Source of the DNA: Suilimivivens sp964393865
GTDB lineage: Bacteria > Bacillota > Clostridia > Lachnospirales > Lachnospiraceae
Assembly (NCBI GenBank): GCA_964393865.1
Contig: CAYMUW010000011.1
Coordinates: 1 to 64,000, forward strand
Length of the DNA stretch: 64,000 nucleotides
Reading direction: 5' to 3'
Positions within the stretch are counted from its first letter, which is position 1. The number at the start of each line of letters is the position of its first letter. Below the pieces are notes generated by a model. The model did not search any database and was not told where the DNA came from. It saw only the letters and a program-made list of their open reading frames with translations. This document shows positions 1-8,365 of this stretch, one piece after another. The position numbers were made by a program, and so were the translations under genes.

Positions 1-201
1 TATCGCATATCCGGCAATCAATTCTTCTACCCGGATTCCCCGCTCCGCAAGCTGCTGTATCGAGCCGTGATATTTTACGATTACCTCCCATGTACGCTCA
101 CTTGCAACGAACCCGACATTTAAGTCCAGAGATTTTTCCCGCTCCGCAAGAGGGGTATCTAATGCGAGATTTAAAACATTCTCATTTTTTTGCGAATCCA
201 T
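1..201 (-). CDS. S8 family serine peptidase, N-terminus only (cut by window edge)
   Basis: An open frame of 67 codons runs from an ATG at 201 (minus strand) off the left end of the window. A purine-rich ribosome site (AAAGGGAGAG) lies just upstream of the ATG. The protein contains LNLALDTPLAEREKSLDLNVG and a TWEVIVKYHGS segment followed by VEELIAGYAI. As I recall it, this is the N-terminal prodomain pattern of the Csp-like S8 peptidases common in Lachnospiraceae. The catalytic domain lies outside the window, so activity cannot be judged. It is the next gene after the diguanylate cyclase on the same strand. The family call rests on N-terminal resemblance only. Confidence 0.6.
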   Translation of the reverse strand, partial: MDSQKNENVLNLALDTPLAEREKSLDLNVGFVASERTWEVIVKYHGSIQQLAERGIRVEELIAGYAI

Positions 202-258
202 TCTCTCCCTTTCAGGGCAATACCGCCAGACTTTATTTTTCCTGCCGGCGTCCTGATC

Positions 259-1923
259 CTATCCTATGCTCTCCCCGCTGAAATGTGCATGGCCCCTGAC
301 AGGAAAAGCTCTTTCCTTCAATTCCTGCTTATTCTTGTACATCATCTCATCCGCCCTCTTCATAACCTCCTCCAGGGAAGCGTCCTTCTCCGGGTCATAA
401 ACCGCATAACCGGCCGCCACGCTGACCGGCATGACAAAGGACTGCCCGTTTTTCTTTTCTATCTCCTCCATGAACCGCCTGTATCTGTCCTTGATATCCT
501 CCTGTGACGTATAATCCATGATAGAGCAGAATTCATCGCCGCCGATACGATAGCAATTTCCCTCCGTGCCGAACACGTGGCTGATTACCTCAGAAACCAT
601 TCTGATATATTGATCGCCGTATTCATGCCCGTATCCGTCGTTGCATTTCTTCAGATCATTTAAATCAAACATGAACAGAACCGTCGGCAGAATCTTGTAC
701 ACTGTATTTTCCTCATCCGGAACGCGCCTGTTCGCCAGATCGCGGTTGAAAGCGGCACGGTTGTATAATCCCGTCAGTCCGTCCGTAAAAGCAAGCTTGC
801 GGTACAGTTCGCTTGCCTTCGCCTGTTCCACCAGCCCTCTTGACTCCTGCACCATTGCCATACTCGTGGCGGCAATGTAGAGCAGGAAACCGATGTAGCC
901 GAAAGGGATACCCTTCGCGCTTATGCGGTACTCAACCAGCTCCAGCAGGAAGAAAAACAGGATCGCCAGCACACAGAAAATATTGCGTCTTGCCTGTTTA
1001 GAGAGCTTCCCGGTCGCGATCTCATATACGCTGAATGACACGATAACTGCAATCGTATACCCTATCATAACATGCGTTATCCCCAAGGTCTCCCGCAGGT
1101 CGAATATACCAAAAACCTGTAATAAAAGCCGAAGGATAACAGCCGCGCAGTTCAGATAACAGCTTATCTCCCAAAGCACATTCTCCTTTGTGCGGTACAT
1201 CGGCCGCACGAACAGCAGGAACGGGATAGGAAGCATCATGAGCAGAATATGATCCGCTATGGCAAACAGGACATGCCACGGCAGAAACAATTCCAGGACA
1301 TGCGTCTCACAGACGTACCACGCACCCAGCATGCTGGCAAAAAAAGTAAAATGTAAAATTTCTTCGCTCCCTTGCCTTTTTCTTGCAATGATCAGATAAT
1401 AAAGCCCCAGCAGGACTCCTATTAAAAGGATTAACGCAGCGATCACAAAACGGAACAGCCTCTCCTTCACGATCAGCCGTTCCACTGCGCTGCGCTCACC
1501 ATAATAGAAATTTCCCTTCGGCTCACGGTTCGCATAGACCGGAGTTACGTAAAAGACCATCTCCTTACCGGCGTCCGCCTCTGTAAGGGGGATGAATATC
1601 CACTGATATCCTGTAGTCTTCATATAGTCCGGCTTTCCCGCCCTCAGGGAATACACCGTCTCTCCGCCGATCGTTACATCGATTTTCATATGCGCAGAAC
1701 TGTAAGCGACCACCTTGCCGCTGAGTCCTTCCGATGGCAGGGTCGTCTGATACACCCTGCTTTCTCCTTCCGTCGTCTGTGCCATGCGTCCGTCCCAAAC
1801 CACCGCCGCCTGCGATTCCTGCCTTTCATAGATGGAGGTGTGCACAAACGCGGCGAAAATAAAAGCGCCCGCAATCCCCATGATAAGAAGCGATATGTAA
1901 ATCCCTGTAACTCTTTTTTCCAT
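259..1923 (-). CDS. Membrane-anchored diguanylate cyclase (GGDEF)
   Basis: This is a 554-residue protein predicted to make cyclic di-GMP from two GTP at the membrane. An N-terminal membrane helix is followed by an extracytoplasmic region of about 150 residues, then about seven to eight hydrophobic helices resembling the 7TM-DISM layout, then a GGDEF domain. The DGLTGLYNR signature precedes an intact GGDEF motif near residue 460. No RxxD inhibitory site is visible in front of it. I chose the ATG at 1923 because GGAGAGG lies a few bases upstream. The longer frame starts at 1962, on top of a likely promoter -10 element and without a ribosome site. The gene is GC-richer than most of the window. 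The ligand sensed by the outer domain is unknown. Confidence 0.85.
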   Translation of the reverse strand: MEKRVTGIYISLLIMGIAGAFIFAAFVHTSIYERQESQAAVVWDGRMAQTTEGESRVYQTTLPSEGLSGKVVAYSSAHMKIDVTIGGETVYSLRAGKPDYMKTTGYQWIFIPLTEADAGKEMVFYVTPVYANREPKGNFYYGERSAVERLIVKERLFRFVIAALILLIGVLLGLYYLIIARKRQGSEEILHFTFFASMLGAWYVCETHVLELFLPWHVLFAIADHILLMMLPIPFLLFVRPMYRTKENVLWEISCYLNCAAVILRLLLQVFGIFDLRETLGITHVMIGYTIAVIVSFSVYEIATGKLSKQARRNIFCVLAILFFFLLELVEYRISAKGIPFGYIGFLLYIAATSMAMVQESRGLVEQAKASELYRKLAFTDGLTGLYNRAAFNRDLANRRVPDEENTVYKILPTVLFMFDLNDLKKCNDGYGHEYGDQYIRMVSEVISHVFGTEGNCYRIGGDEFCSIMDYTSQEDIKDRYRRFMEEIEKKNGQSFVMPVSVAAGYAVYDPEKDASLEEVMKRADEMMYKNKQELKERAFPVRGHAHFSGESIG

Positions 1924-1974
1924 GCCATCCTCTCCAAGAATATCCGTTGACCTGTTTGCCAAAGCTATAACTTT

Positions 1975-2003
1975 ATCATATCACAAGTTTGAAAACTTTG
2001 CAG
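1975..2003 (-). promoter_or_regulatory. Putative extended -10 promoter for the diguanylate cyclase
   Basis: On the minus strand, TGATATGAT (extended -10, TATGAT at 1975-1980) lies about 50 bases upstream of the chosen start codon. The -35 region at 1998-2003 (CTGCAA) is weak. The position explains why the upstream in-frame ATG at 1962 is unlikely to be used. Confidence 0.4.
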
Positions 2004-2103
2004 TATTCCTTTTCACGCACGCATGGCACAGAAACCGTAACAGTTCAGCCTTTCAGTAATTTAGATTACATGAAGCGTTACCGGAAATCAGCAGACGCCT
2101 GCT

Positions 2104-2132
2104 TTGACTCTAAGTACGCCATGTGTTAAAAT
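2104..2132 (+). promoter_or_regulatory. Sigma-A-like promoter with no intact gene behind it
   Basis: TTGACT (2104-2109) and TAAAAT (2127-2132) are separated by exactly 17 bases. The spacer and -10 sit in an inverted repeat, ACGCCAT/ATGGCGT, with an 11-base loop. Downstream lies only the AraC-cupin relic, so this may be the orphaned promoter or operator of a lost gene, or chance. Confidence 0.3.
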
Positions 2133-2149
2133 AATGGCGTTAAAGATTT

Positions 2150-2226
2150 GGCGCCGAGGTGTCTACGGACGACGCCGCTTACACCGTCCATCCGGGACAG
2201 GGCATCTTCATCAACCAGAACGTCAT
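2150..2226 (+). pseudogene. Relic of an AraC-family regulator (cupin segment)
   Basis: In one plus-strand frame the bases encode YTVHPGQGIFINQNVMHS. This is very close to the cupin segment near the N-terminus of many AraC-family regulators. There is no start codon, a stop codon lies just upstream, and the frame is lost at about 2230 where the antisense tetR gene begins. The relic is GC-rich like the DNA to its left, whereas tetR is AT-rich. I read it as a truncated gene at a recombination boundary. Identification rests on a short stretch. Confidence 0.45.
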
Positions 2227-2754
2227 GCACTCTTTATGCAGTGTTGTATAATAGATTGCATGGAACACAGCACGCATAACTTTTAGATCTATTTCTTTTT
2301 CTAGGGGGAGTAAAGCAAACATTTTTTCCATCGTGTCCGTATCGTCCTGCAAATGCGCCTGCACCACTTCTGGCGGCAATTTACGTACAAGCAATTCCAC
2401 TTCTCCTAACTCAAGCGACTTTAAAATTGGCATTTTCTCTGTCATTTTATAGAACTCTAAAATAACATTTGGTAGCTTTTCGGCTGAAAACTCTTGAGTG
2501 CCAAGATTAGAAACAGTCTGAAATAATTCATGACTCACGATTTCGTGCTGCTCTTGAATTGCATCAAACAAAAGCAGTTCCTTTGATTTATAAAAGAGGT
2601 AGAGAGTTCCTTTAGGGATATTTACTCGCTTCACAATTTCATCAACTGTCGTTCGACGAACACCGTATTGGGCAAGGCGCTTTGCCGCTTCCTCTTTCAA
2701 TTTTTTTTGATATATTCCCGTTCCTGATCTGAATAACTTTTGGGCAATAGCCAC
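2179..2754 (-). CDS. TetR/AcrR family transcriptional regulator with a chimeric C-terminus
   Basis: The protein has up to 191 residues and an N-terminal TetR helix-turn-helix, with TTVDEIVKRVNIPKGTLYLFYKS near residues 35-58. TetR proteins are dimeric repressors whose C-terminal domain binds a ligand. The last roughly 16 codons are antisense to the AraC relic and look unlike a TetR tail, so the original C-terminus has probably been replaced. The annotated GTG start sits almost on top of the AGAGGT ribosome site, so the true start is uncertain. Upstream lie a promoter and a symmetric operator, pointing to autoregulation. No efflux or enzyme gene is obviously paired with it; the next gene is a membrane hydrolase on the same strand. 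Confidence 0.75.
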   Translation of the reverse strand: MAIAQKLFRSGTGIYQKKLKEEAAKRLAQYGVRRTTVDEIVKRVNIPKGTLYLFYKSKELLLFDAIQEQHEIVSHELFQTVSNLGTQEFSAEKLPNVILEFYKMTEKMPILKSLELGEVELLVRKLPPEVVQAHLQDDTDTMEKMFALLPLEKEIDLKVMRAVFHAIYYTTLHKECMTFWLMKMPCPGWTV

Positions 2755-2763
2755 ACCTCTTTT

Positions 2764-2815
2764 TGACTAAATCTGTTTTATTAGTCATTATAATCTAACC
2801 ACACACACTTGTCGC
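2764..2815 (-). promoter_or_regulatory. Promoter and inverted-repeat operator of tetR
   Basis: TGACTAA (2764-2770) and TTAGTCA (2781-2787) form a perfect 7-base inverted repeat with a 10-base spacer. It abuts a minus-strand -10 TATAAT (2787-2792). A -35-like GCGACA lies 17 bases further upstream (2810-2815). A symmetric site between the -10 and the ribosome site is typical of TetR autorepression. Confidence 0.45.
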
Positions 2816-2889
2816 TGTCTCAAATATACCATCTTTTGTTGGGAAGAATTGCACTTCTGGGGACAGCAACCTCATATTCGGAGTGCTTT

Positions 2890-4242
2890 TCAATACCCCA
2901 TTTCTTTTAATTCTTTTACGATTTCCACATAAGCTTCAATTACATCGAATCCCTTATAATCCTCTCTTTTTAAATCAATCATATCTCCATGAGAAATTCC
3001 GCGTCTTCCGGTGCTGACAAAGACCTTTTTGAAGTGTCCCCATCTGGCAGATTCTACAGTGACAAGGCCGTCATTTTTGGAGGCACCGGCAAGAAACATC
3101 AGCAAATTGGGAATGGATAAAAGGCTGTCCCCAAGGGCGCTTTTTACGACAGAAGCATAACTCTGATAGTAAACCTTCGGCGAGTCAGGGTACTGTACAT
3201 TAAATTCCTGACAAAAGGAAGCGGAAAGCTGTTTGCTTGCATGGTAGCAGTCTGGAGAAATATCTCCCAGTTTCCGATAATTAGCATCAAATAGGGATGC
3301 AATAAAGTGATAAACAGGATCCGGCAGCTTATTGAGAAGATTAAGCAGCTCTGAGCCTCTATGAGGCGTGGACATGGTAGTAAGGGATGCCACATGTTCT
3401 TCCATGTGTAAGCCGGATATCAGATAGCGGGCATCCAGTCCGCCCTTTGAATGGGCAATCAGGTTGACCTTATCGCAATGATTTTCCTCCATCACTTTTT
3501 CAATGGTTGTTTTAATAGCCGCTGCATTGGCCTCAATAGTGCCCCAGGCCTCCTGATGGCCATAATAGACAATGGCCCCATTTCGGGTAAGTTCCTTTGG
3601 AATGCGGCCCCAGTAGTTGAAGTACTGCAGATCCCGAAAACCAATTCCGTGAAGCAGCACCAGGGGATATTTGGTGGCACAGAGCATTTGCCCGTCACGC
3701 TCTTTTCTGTGCTCAAAACGGCAGATTTCCTGATCCATTTCTTCTCTGGCCTTTTTGCCGAGGTAATGAAGAAGAAACAGATTGAGGACAGGTATCCAGA
3801 GCCAAAGAATAATGAAAAGCCTTTTTACAATGCCCAGTCTGCGGCAGGTACAGAGAATCCTTATACAGGCGTTTAGCAGAAACAGGAAAAAGTGTACACA
3901 GCAGAAAATCAAATCAATCAGAATGAGAATGATCCCCGTTTCCGCATCCCGGAAGTCTGTCATAAAATCCCATCCGTTCAGTGCCTCCATGAGCAGGTAA
4001 AATACCAGCTGTATCCAAAAGCCCCGGAAACAAAAGCGCAAAAGATAACGCCCACCCTGCAGAACCTTCAGGCGGAAGGAATCAAGGCTCTTTATACCAA
4101 AAGGCATAATGTGTATAACAGTACATGCTGTCATATAAACCAGTACCAAAGACAGAATAAATGAAATGCGCACAAAGCTGTTTAGGGAAGGGAATCTTGC
4201 AATCAATGCAGTTAAAAGGACAATATGAGGAAGCAGTATCAT
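2890..4242 (-). CDS. Membrane alpha/beta-hydrolase, lipase-like
   Basis: This is a 450-residue protein. The first roughly 170 residues carry four to five hydrophobic helices and the rest is an alpha/beta-hydrolase domain. The domain opens with PLVLLHGIGF, an oxyanion-hole type HG motif. The nucleophile elbow is AHSKGG, a form of GxSxG found in triacylglycerol-lipase-like and esterase families. Candidate acid and histidine residues are in NDGLVTV and GISHGD. I chose the ATG at 4242 because it follows the upstream gene's TAA by a single base, whereas the longer frame begins with GTG inside that gene. Substrate is unknown; a membrane lipid or ester is an inference from fold and location. Confidence 0.75.
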   Translation of the reverse strand: MILLPHIVLLTALIARFPSLNSFVRISFILSLVLVYMTACTVIHIMPFGIKSLDSFRLKVLQGGRYLLRFCFRGFWIQLVFYLLMEALNGWDFMTDFRDAETGIILILIDLIFCCVHFFLFLLNACIRILCTCRRLGIVKRLFIILWLWIPVLNLFLLHYLGKKAREEMDQEICRFEHRKERDGQMLCATKYPLVLLHGIGFRDLQYFNYWGRIPKELTRNGAIVYYGHQEAWGTIEANAAAIKTTIEKVMEENHCDKVNLIAHSKGGLDARYLISGLHMEEHVASLTTMSTPHRGSELLNLLNKLPDPVYHFIASLFDANYRKLGDISPDCYHASKQLSASFCQEFNVQYPDSPKVYYQSYASVVKSALGDSLLSIPNLLMFLAGASKNDGLVTVESARWGHFKKVFVSTGRRGISHGDMIDLKREDYKGFDVIEAYVEIVKELKEMGY

Positions 4243-4243
4243 G

Positions 4244-4648
4244 TTAAATCCCCAGCACTTCCTGAACGACTTCCACACCGCACCGGATGCAGTCCGGGCA
4301 GGAGCAGAGAACCTTTCCGGTGGTAACGCCCTTTAGCTCCTTGCAGACGGTACTTCCGGTTTTTTCTTCAAAGCACTTAACCAGCTCCTTAGAAAGCTTG
4401 TAGGTGTCTGTCTTTGTGCCGGGATTGTCCGTGTTCCCGTCACTGTTTTTCATGCCTGCCAGCATAATGGCACCTGATAAGGCTCCACAGGTAGCTTCCA
4501 TTCCGCCCATGCCAAGACCAAAGCCTTCGCAGGCTTTAAACAGTGTTTCCTCCGGTATCCCCACTTCTTCGGCAAAGGTGCAGGCAACCGCCTGGGCACA
4601 GTTGAATTTCCTGTCATGCAGTTTAATTGCTTGTTTCTTCTTATCCAT
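4244..4648 (-). CDS. C_GCAxxG_C_C family redox-type protein
   Basis: A 134-residue cysteine-rich protein. It begins with a conserved FNCAQAV segment, followed by a glycine-rich stretch ending in CGALSGAIM (the GCAxxG-type motif), then CSCPDC and a final CG. This is the C_GCAxxG_C_C family, widespread in Clostridia and thought to bind metal or act in electron transfer; its biochemistry is not established. The start is set by AGGAGAT seven bases upstream of the ATG. A longer frame begins at 4774 without a ribosome site. Its stop codon and the lipase-like gene's start are one base apart, indicating translational coupling. Confidence 0.85.
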   Translation of the reverse strand: MDKKKQAIKLHDRKFNCAQAVACTFAEEVGIPEETLFKACEGFGLGMGGMEATCGALSGAIMLAGMKNSDGNTDNPGTKTDTYKLSKELVKCFEEKTGSTVCKELKGVTTGKVLCSCPDCIRCGVEVVQEVLGI

Positions 4649-4767
4649 TGCAAATCTCCTTATCTCTTTTCCTAATAGTTTAGCACAGCAGAGAATGTTT
4701 TTCGACAAAAAATTGCAGCGGAAGGGTGAACCCCGGGTGTGCCTGGCACAAACTCGGGCAAAAACAG

Positions 4768-4796
4768 TAGACACCGGGTCTTAAAAGTAGTAAATT
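4768..4796 (+). promoter_or_regulatory. Putative promoter of gatCAB
   Basis: TAGACA (4768-4773) and TAAATT (4791-4796) are 17 bases apart. They lie 44 bases before the gatC start codon in the gap shared with the divergent C_GCAxxG_C_C gene. Confidence 0.35.
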
Positions 4797-4839
4797 ATTG
4801 ATAGTAAAAAGTAATGCGAATGCAGAAAGGAATAATGAA

Positions 4840-5133
4840 ATGGCGAACATCATTTCTGACGAAACCATTGAATATGTAGGTATTCTGGCTAAGCTTGAGC
4901 TTTCCGACGAGGAAAAGGAGCAGGCCAAGAAGGATATGGGAAGTATGTTGGACTACATTGACAAGCTGGGCGAGCTGGACACTACAGGCATAGAGCCTAT
5001 GAGTCATGTGTTCCCGGTAAAGAATGTATTCCGCGAGGACGTGGTAACCAACGGTGATGACCGGGAGAATATTTTAAGCAATGCACCCGGTGAGAAGAAC
5101 GGCATGTTTGTAGTGCCCCGTACGTTTGAATAG
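4840..5133 (+). CDS. gatC: Asp/Glu-tRNA amidotransferase subunit C
   Basis: This 97-residue protein is the small structural subunit that wraps around GatA and joins it to GatB in the tRNA-dependent amidotransferase. The sequence starts MANIISDETIEYVGILAKLEL, with the typical helical N-terminus and LAKLELSDEE motif. It ends with the conserved VVPRTFE tail. I took the ATG at 4840, preceded by AAAGGA, over an upstream TTG at 4798 that adds 14 poorly conserved residues. It is the first gene of a gatC-gatA-gatB operon, 11 bases before gatA. Confidence 0.93.
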   Translation: MANIISDETIEYVGILAKLELSDEEKEQAKKDMGSMLDYIDKLGELDTTGIEPMSHVFPVKNVFREDVVTNGDDRENILSNAPGEKNGMFVVPRTFE

Positions 5134-5144
5134 GAGGACGACAG

Positions 5145-6605
5145 ATGGATATTTTAAGTATGACTGCCGTGTCTCTTGGAACGGCAATTAAAAATAAGGA
5201 AGTAACGGTAAGAGAAGCGGTGGAGGCTGTTCTTTCCAGAATTGAGGAAAAGGAAAGCCAGTATCATTGCTATGTGACGGTTGATAAGGAAGGCGCGCTT
5301 TCACAGGTGGATGAAGTGCAGAGGAAGATTGATGCAGGGGAGCTTACCGGCCCTCTTGCGGGAGTTCCCGTTGCCATTAAGGACAATATGTGTACGGAGG
5401 GACTTTTGACGACCTGTTCCTCCAAGATATTGAATAACTTTGTGCCCACCTTTTCCTCGGAGGCGGTACTTAATTTAAAGAAAGCAGGGGCGGTAATCCT
5501 CGGAAAGACCAATATGGATGAGTTTGCCATGGGATCTACCACGGAAACCTCTGCCTATGGAGTAACCAAGAATCCATGGAATACAGAGCATGTACCGGGT
5601 GGTTCCTCGGGAGGAAGTGCGGCGGCAGTTGCAGCGGATGAATGCTTTTACGCACTGGGCTCCGATACCGGCGGATCCATCCGTCAGCCGGCATCCTTCT
5701 GCGGGATAGTGGGATTGAAGCCTACCTACGGCACGGTTTCCCGATACGGACTGATTGCTTACGGATCTTCCCTGGATCAGATCGGTCCTTTATGTAAGGA
5801 TGTGACGGACTGCGCTGCTATTATGGAGATTATTGCGTCCCATGATCCGAAGGATTCTACCTCCGTGGAGAGACAGGATCTGGATTTTACCTCAGCCCTT
5901 GTGGATGATGTAAAAGGTATGAAAATCGGTATTCCCAGAGATTATTTTGGAGAAGGTCTTGATCCGGAGGTTAAGGAGGCTGTGCTTAAAGCAGCAGAGG
6001 TTCTTAAGGAAGAGGGCGCTGTTGTGGAAGAGTTTGATTTAAGCCTTGTGGAATATGCAATTCCCACCTATTATACCATTGCGGCAGCGGAGGCAAGCTC
6101 CAATCTGGAACGGTTTGACGGCATTAAATACGGATACCGCACAGAAAAATATGAGGGACTTCACAATATGTACAAGAAATCCCGTTCCGAGGGCTTTGGT
6201 CCGGAGGTAAAGAGAAGAATTATGCTGGGAAGCTTCGTGTTAAGCTCCGGCTATTACGATGCTTACTATTTAAAAGCCCTTCGCGTCAAGGCATTGATTA
6301 AAAAGGCCTTTGATGATGCCTTTGCTAAATATGATGTAATTTTGGGACCGGTAGCGCCCACCACAGCGCCGAGGCTGGGTGATAGCCTTTCCGATCCCAT
6401 TAAGATGTATTTGGGAGATATTTATACCATTTCCATCAATCTGGCAGGTCTTCCGGGGCTTAGCATTCCCTGCGGAGTGGATTCCAAGGGATTGCCTATC
6501 GGCTTGCAGCTGATCGGAGACTGCTTCAACGAAAAGAAGCTGATACAGACAGCCTATACTTACGAACAGGCGAGAGGCACTTTTGGCAGAAAGGAGGACA
6601 AGTAG
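5145..6605 (+). CDS. gatA: Asp/Glu-tRNA amidotransferase subunit A
   Basis: GatA (486 residues) is the amidase subunit that releases ammonia from glutamine for GatB. The amidase catalytic triad is visible: Lys79 in VAIKDNM, cis-Ser154 in PGGSSGGS and nucleophile Ser178 in GSDTGGSIRQP. These match the residue numbers known for Staphylococcus aureus GatA. Length is normal. GGAGG lies eight bases before the ATG. The window also encodes GlnRS, so the complex may mainly make Asn-tRNA(Asn) here unless GltX also mischarges tRNA(Gln). That is inference. Confidence 0.97.
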   Translation: MDILSMTAVSLGTAIKNKEVTVREAVEAVLSRIEEKESQYHCYVTVDKEGALSQVDEVQRKIDAGELTGPLAGVPVAIKDNMCTEGLLTTCSSKILNNFVPTFSSEAVLNLKKAGAVILGKTNMDEFAMGSTTETSAYGVTKNPWNTEHVPGGSSGGSAAAVAADECFYALGSDTGGSIRQPASFCGIVGLKPTYGTVSRYGLIAYGSSLDQIGPLCKDVTDCAAIMEIIASHDPKDSTSVERQDLDFTSALVDDVKGMKIGIPRDYFGEGLDPEVKEAVLKAAEVLKEEGAVVEEFDLSLVEYAIPTYYTIAAAEASSNLERFDGIKYGYRTEKYEGLHNMYKKSRSEGFGPEVKRRIMLGSFVLSSGYYDAYYLKALRVKALIKKAFDDAFAKYDVILGPVAPTTAPRLGDSLSDPIKMYLGDIYTISINLAGLPGLSIPCGVDSKGLPIGLQLIGDCFNEKKLIQTAYTYEQARGTFGRKEDK

Positions 6606-6606
6606 T

Positions 6607-8037
6607 ATGGCGAAACAGTATGAAACAGTCATTGGACTGGAGGTTCATGTGGAGCTGGCTACCAAAACCAAGATTTTCTGCGGGTGCTCCACAGCCTTCG
6701 GAGGCGAGCCCAATACCCATACCTGCCCGGTATGTACAGGTATGCCGGGGTCTCTTCCGGTGCTGAATAAGCAGGTTCTGGAATATGCGGTGGCGGTAGG
6801 ACTTGCCACCAACTGTACCATTACACAGTATTGTAAATTTGACCGTAAAAACTATTTTTATCCCGATAATCCGCAGAACTATCAGATTTCACAGCTTTAT
6901 CTTCCAATCTGCAGGAACGGTAAGGTGGAGATTGAGACGGAAGCGGGCAAGAAGTTTGTAGGCATACATGAGATTCATATGGAGGAGGATGCGGGCAAGC
7001 TGATCCATGATGAGTGGGATGACTGTTCCCTGGTAGACTTTAACCGTTCCGGTGTGCCCCTGATTGAGATCGTGTCCGAGCCGGATATGCGTTCCGCTGA
7101 GGAGGTGATTGCTTATCTGGAAAAGCTTCGTATGACCATTCAGTATCTGGGTGCATCTGACTGCAAGTTGCAGGAGGGCTCCATGCGTGCCGATGTGAAC
7201 CTGTCCATAAGAGAGGTTGGAGCTAAGGAATTTGGCACCCGTACGGAGATGAAGAACTTAAATTCCTTTAAGGCCATTGCCAGAGCCATTGAGGGAGAAA
7301 CAGAGCGTCAGATCGATCTGTTAGAGAGCGGCGAAAAGGTTGTTCAGGAGACCAGACGCTGGGATGACAATAAAGGGGAATCCTATGCCATGAGAAGCAA
7401 GGAGGATGCCCAGGACTATCGTTATTTCCCTGATCCTGATCTGGTTCCGATTGTGCTGGATGATGCGTTTCTTGATGAGATTCGAGCAAAGCAGCCGGAA
7501 TTTCGGGAGGAAAAGATGCTCCGCTATAAGGAGGAGTTTGACATTCCCGAATATGATATTGAGATTATTACGGGCAGCAAGCATATGGCCGATATTTTTG
7601 AGGCAACGGTTGCCCTTGGAAGTCAGCCTAAGAAGGTATCCAACTGGCTGATGGGGGAAACCTTAAGACTTCTTAAGGAAAATAATATGGATCCGGAGGA
7701 CATCCGATTTTCACCGGAAAACCTTGCCAGACTGATTGCCCTTACCGATGCAAAGGCAATTAACAGCTCTGTGGCCAAGGAGGTTTTTGAGGTCATGTTT
7801 GATAAGGACATGGATCCTGAAAAGTATGTGGAGGAAAAGGGCCTGAAAACTGTTAATGATGAAGGAGCGCTTCGTAAGACAGTGGAAGAGGTAATTGCCA
7901 ATAATCCTCAGTCCGTGGAGGATTACCGAAACGGCAAGGAAAAGGCTATTGGCTTTTTGGTAGGCCAGACTATGAAGGCTATGAAGGGCAAGGCTGATCC
8001 GGGAATGGTAAATCAGCTGCTGAAGGAATTATTATAG
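6607..8037 (+). CDS. gatB: Asp/Glu-tRNA amidotransferase subunit B
   Basis: GatB (476 residues) binds the mischarged tRNA and activates the side-chain carboxylate with ATP. The protein opens with YETVIGLEVHVEL and carries the zinc-site cysteines in FCGCS and HTCPVC. It also has the signature YPDNPQNYQISQ. The C-terminal third is the YqeY-like tRNA-binding tail, ending in MVNQLLKELL. The ATG at 6607 follows an AAAGGAGG site that lies inside the end of gatA, with one base between genes. An upstream in-frame TTG at 6583 overlaps gatA and is unlikely. Confidence 0.97.
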   Translation: MAKQYETVIGLEVHVELATKTKIFCGCSTAFGGEPNTHTCPVCTGMPGSLPVLNKQVLEYAVAVGLATNCTITQYCKFDRKNYFYPDNPQNYQISQLYLPICRNGKVEIETEAGKKFVGIHEIHMEEDAGKLIHDEWDDCSLVDFNRSGVPLIEIVSEPDMRSAEEVIAYLEKLRMTIQYLGASDCKLQEGSMRADVNLSIREVGAKEFGTRTEMKNLNSFKAIARAIEGETERQIDLLESGEKVVQETRRWDDNKGESYAMRSKEDAQDYRYFPDPDLVPIVLDDAFLDEIRAKQPEFREEKMLRYKEEFDIPEYDIEIITGSKHMADIFEATVALGSQPKKVSNWLMGETLRLLKENNMDPEDIRFSPENLARLIALTDAKAINSSVAKEVFEVMFDKDMDPEKYVEEKGLKTVNDEGALRKTVEEVIANNPQSVEDYRNGKEKAIGFLVGQTMKAMKGKADPGMVNQLLKELL

Positions 8038-8050
8038 AAGAGCATGAACC

Positions 8051-8077
8051 GGCGCAGAGGGAAAGAATATCTGCGCC
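8051..8077 (+). terminator. Weak terminator-like hairpin after gatB
   Basis: GGCGCAGA (8051-8058) pairs perfectly with TCTGCGCC (8070-8077) around an 11-base loop, 14 bases after the gatB stop. Only a few scattered T residues follow, so termination would be weak. Confidence 0.35.
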
Positions 8078-8249
8078 TGTCGTTTATGAAAAACAGATTT
8101 TTTTTGCTAAGTTTTATATGACCAACAAAGCTGCACAGGAATGCATGGTCAAATATTGGTGAATGGGTATATTCCCAACCCCTGCTGCATTTCTGCTTCT
8201 ATGGAATAACATACTTTAATCTTACATACCACCTTACACATTTTTATAA

Positions 8250-8281
8250 AAGAATATGAGTCAATATCAGCTCATATTCTT
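8250..8281 (+). terminator. Rho-independent terminator-like hairpin before the threonine operon
   Basis: AAGAATATGAG (8250-8260) pairs with CTCATATTCT and T8281 across a 10-base loop, followed by a T-rich stretch that includes a run of six T. The stretch from 8078 to 8250 holds no convincing gene. The hairpin probably ends gatCAB transcription. Confidence 0.5.
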
Positions 8282-8321
8282 ATTTGCTATTTGTTTTTTG
8301 TAATAATTTGATTAAATTTAC

Positions 8322-8350
8322 TTGCCATGTATATAGGTCTGTGATACAAT
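8322..8350 (+). promoter_or_regulatory. Promoter of the ACT-hom-lysC operon
   Basis: TTGCCA (8322-8327) and TACAAT (8345-8350) are separated by exactly 17 bases. The likely start of transcription lies about 100 bases before the first gene, leaving a leader with a stable hairpin. Confidence 0.65.
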
Positions 8351-8365
8351 ATCCCTCGGTGACAA

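Noticed and set aside
4798..4839. Longer gatC starting with TTG at 4798
   Set aside because: The added residues are not typical of GatC and the ATG at 4840 has a better ribosome site.
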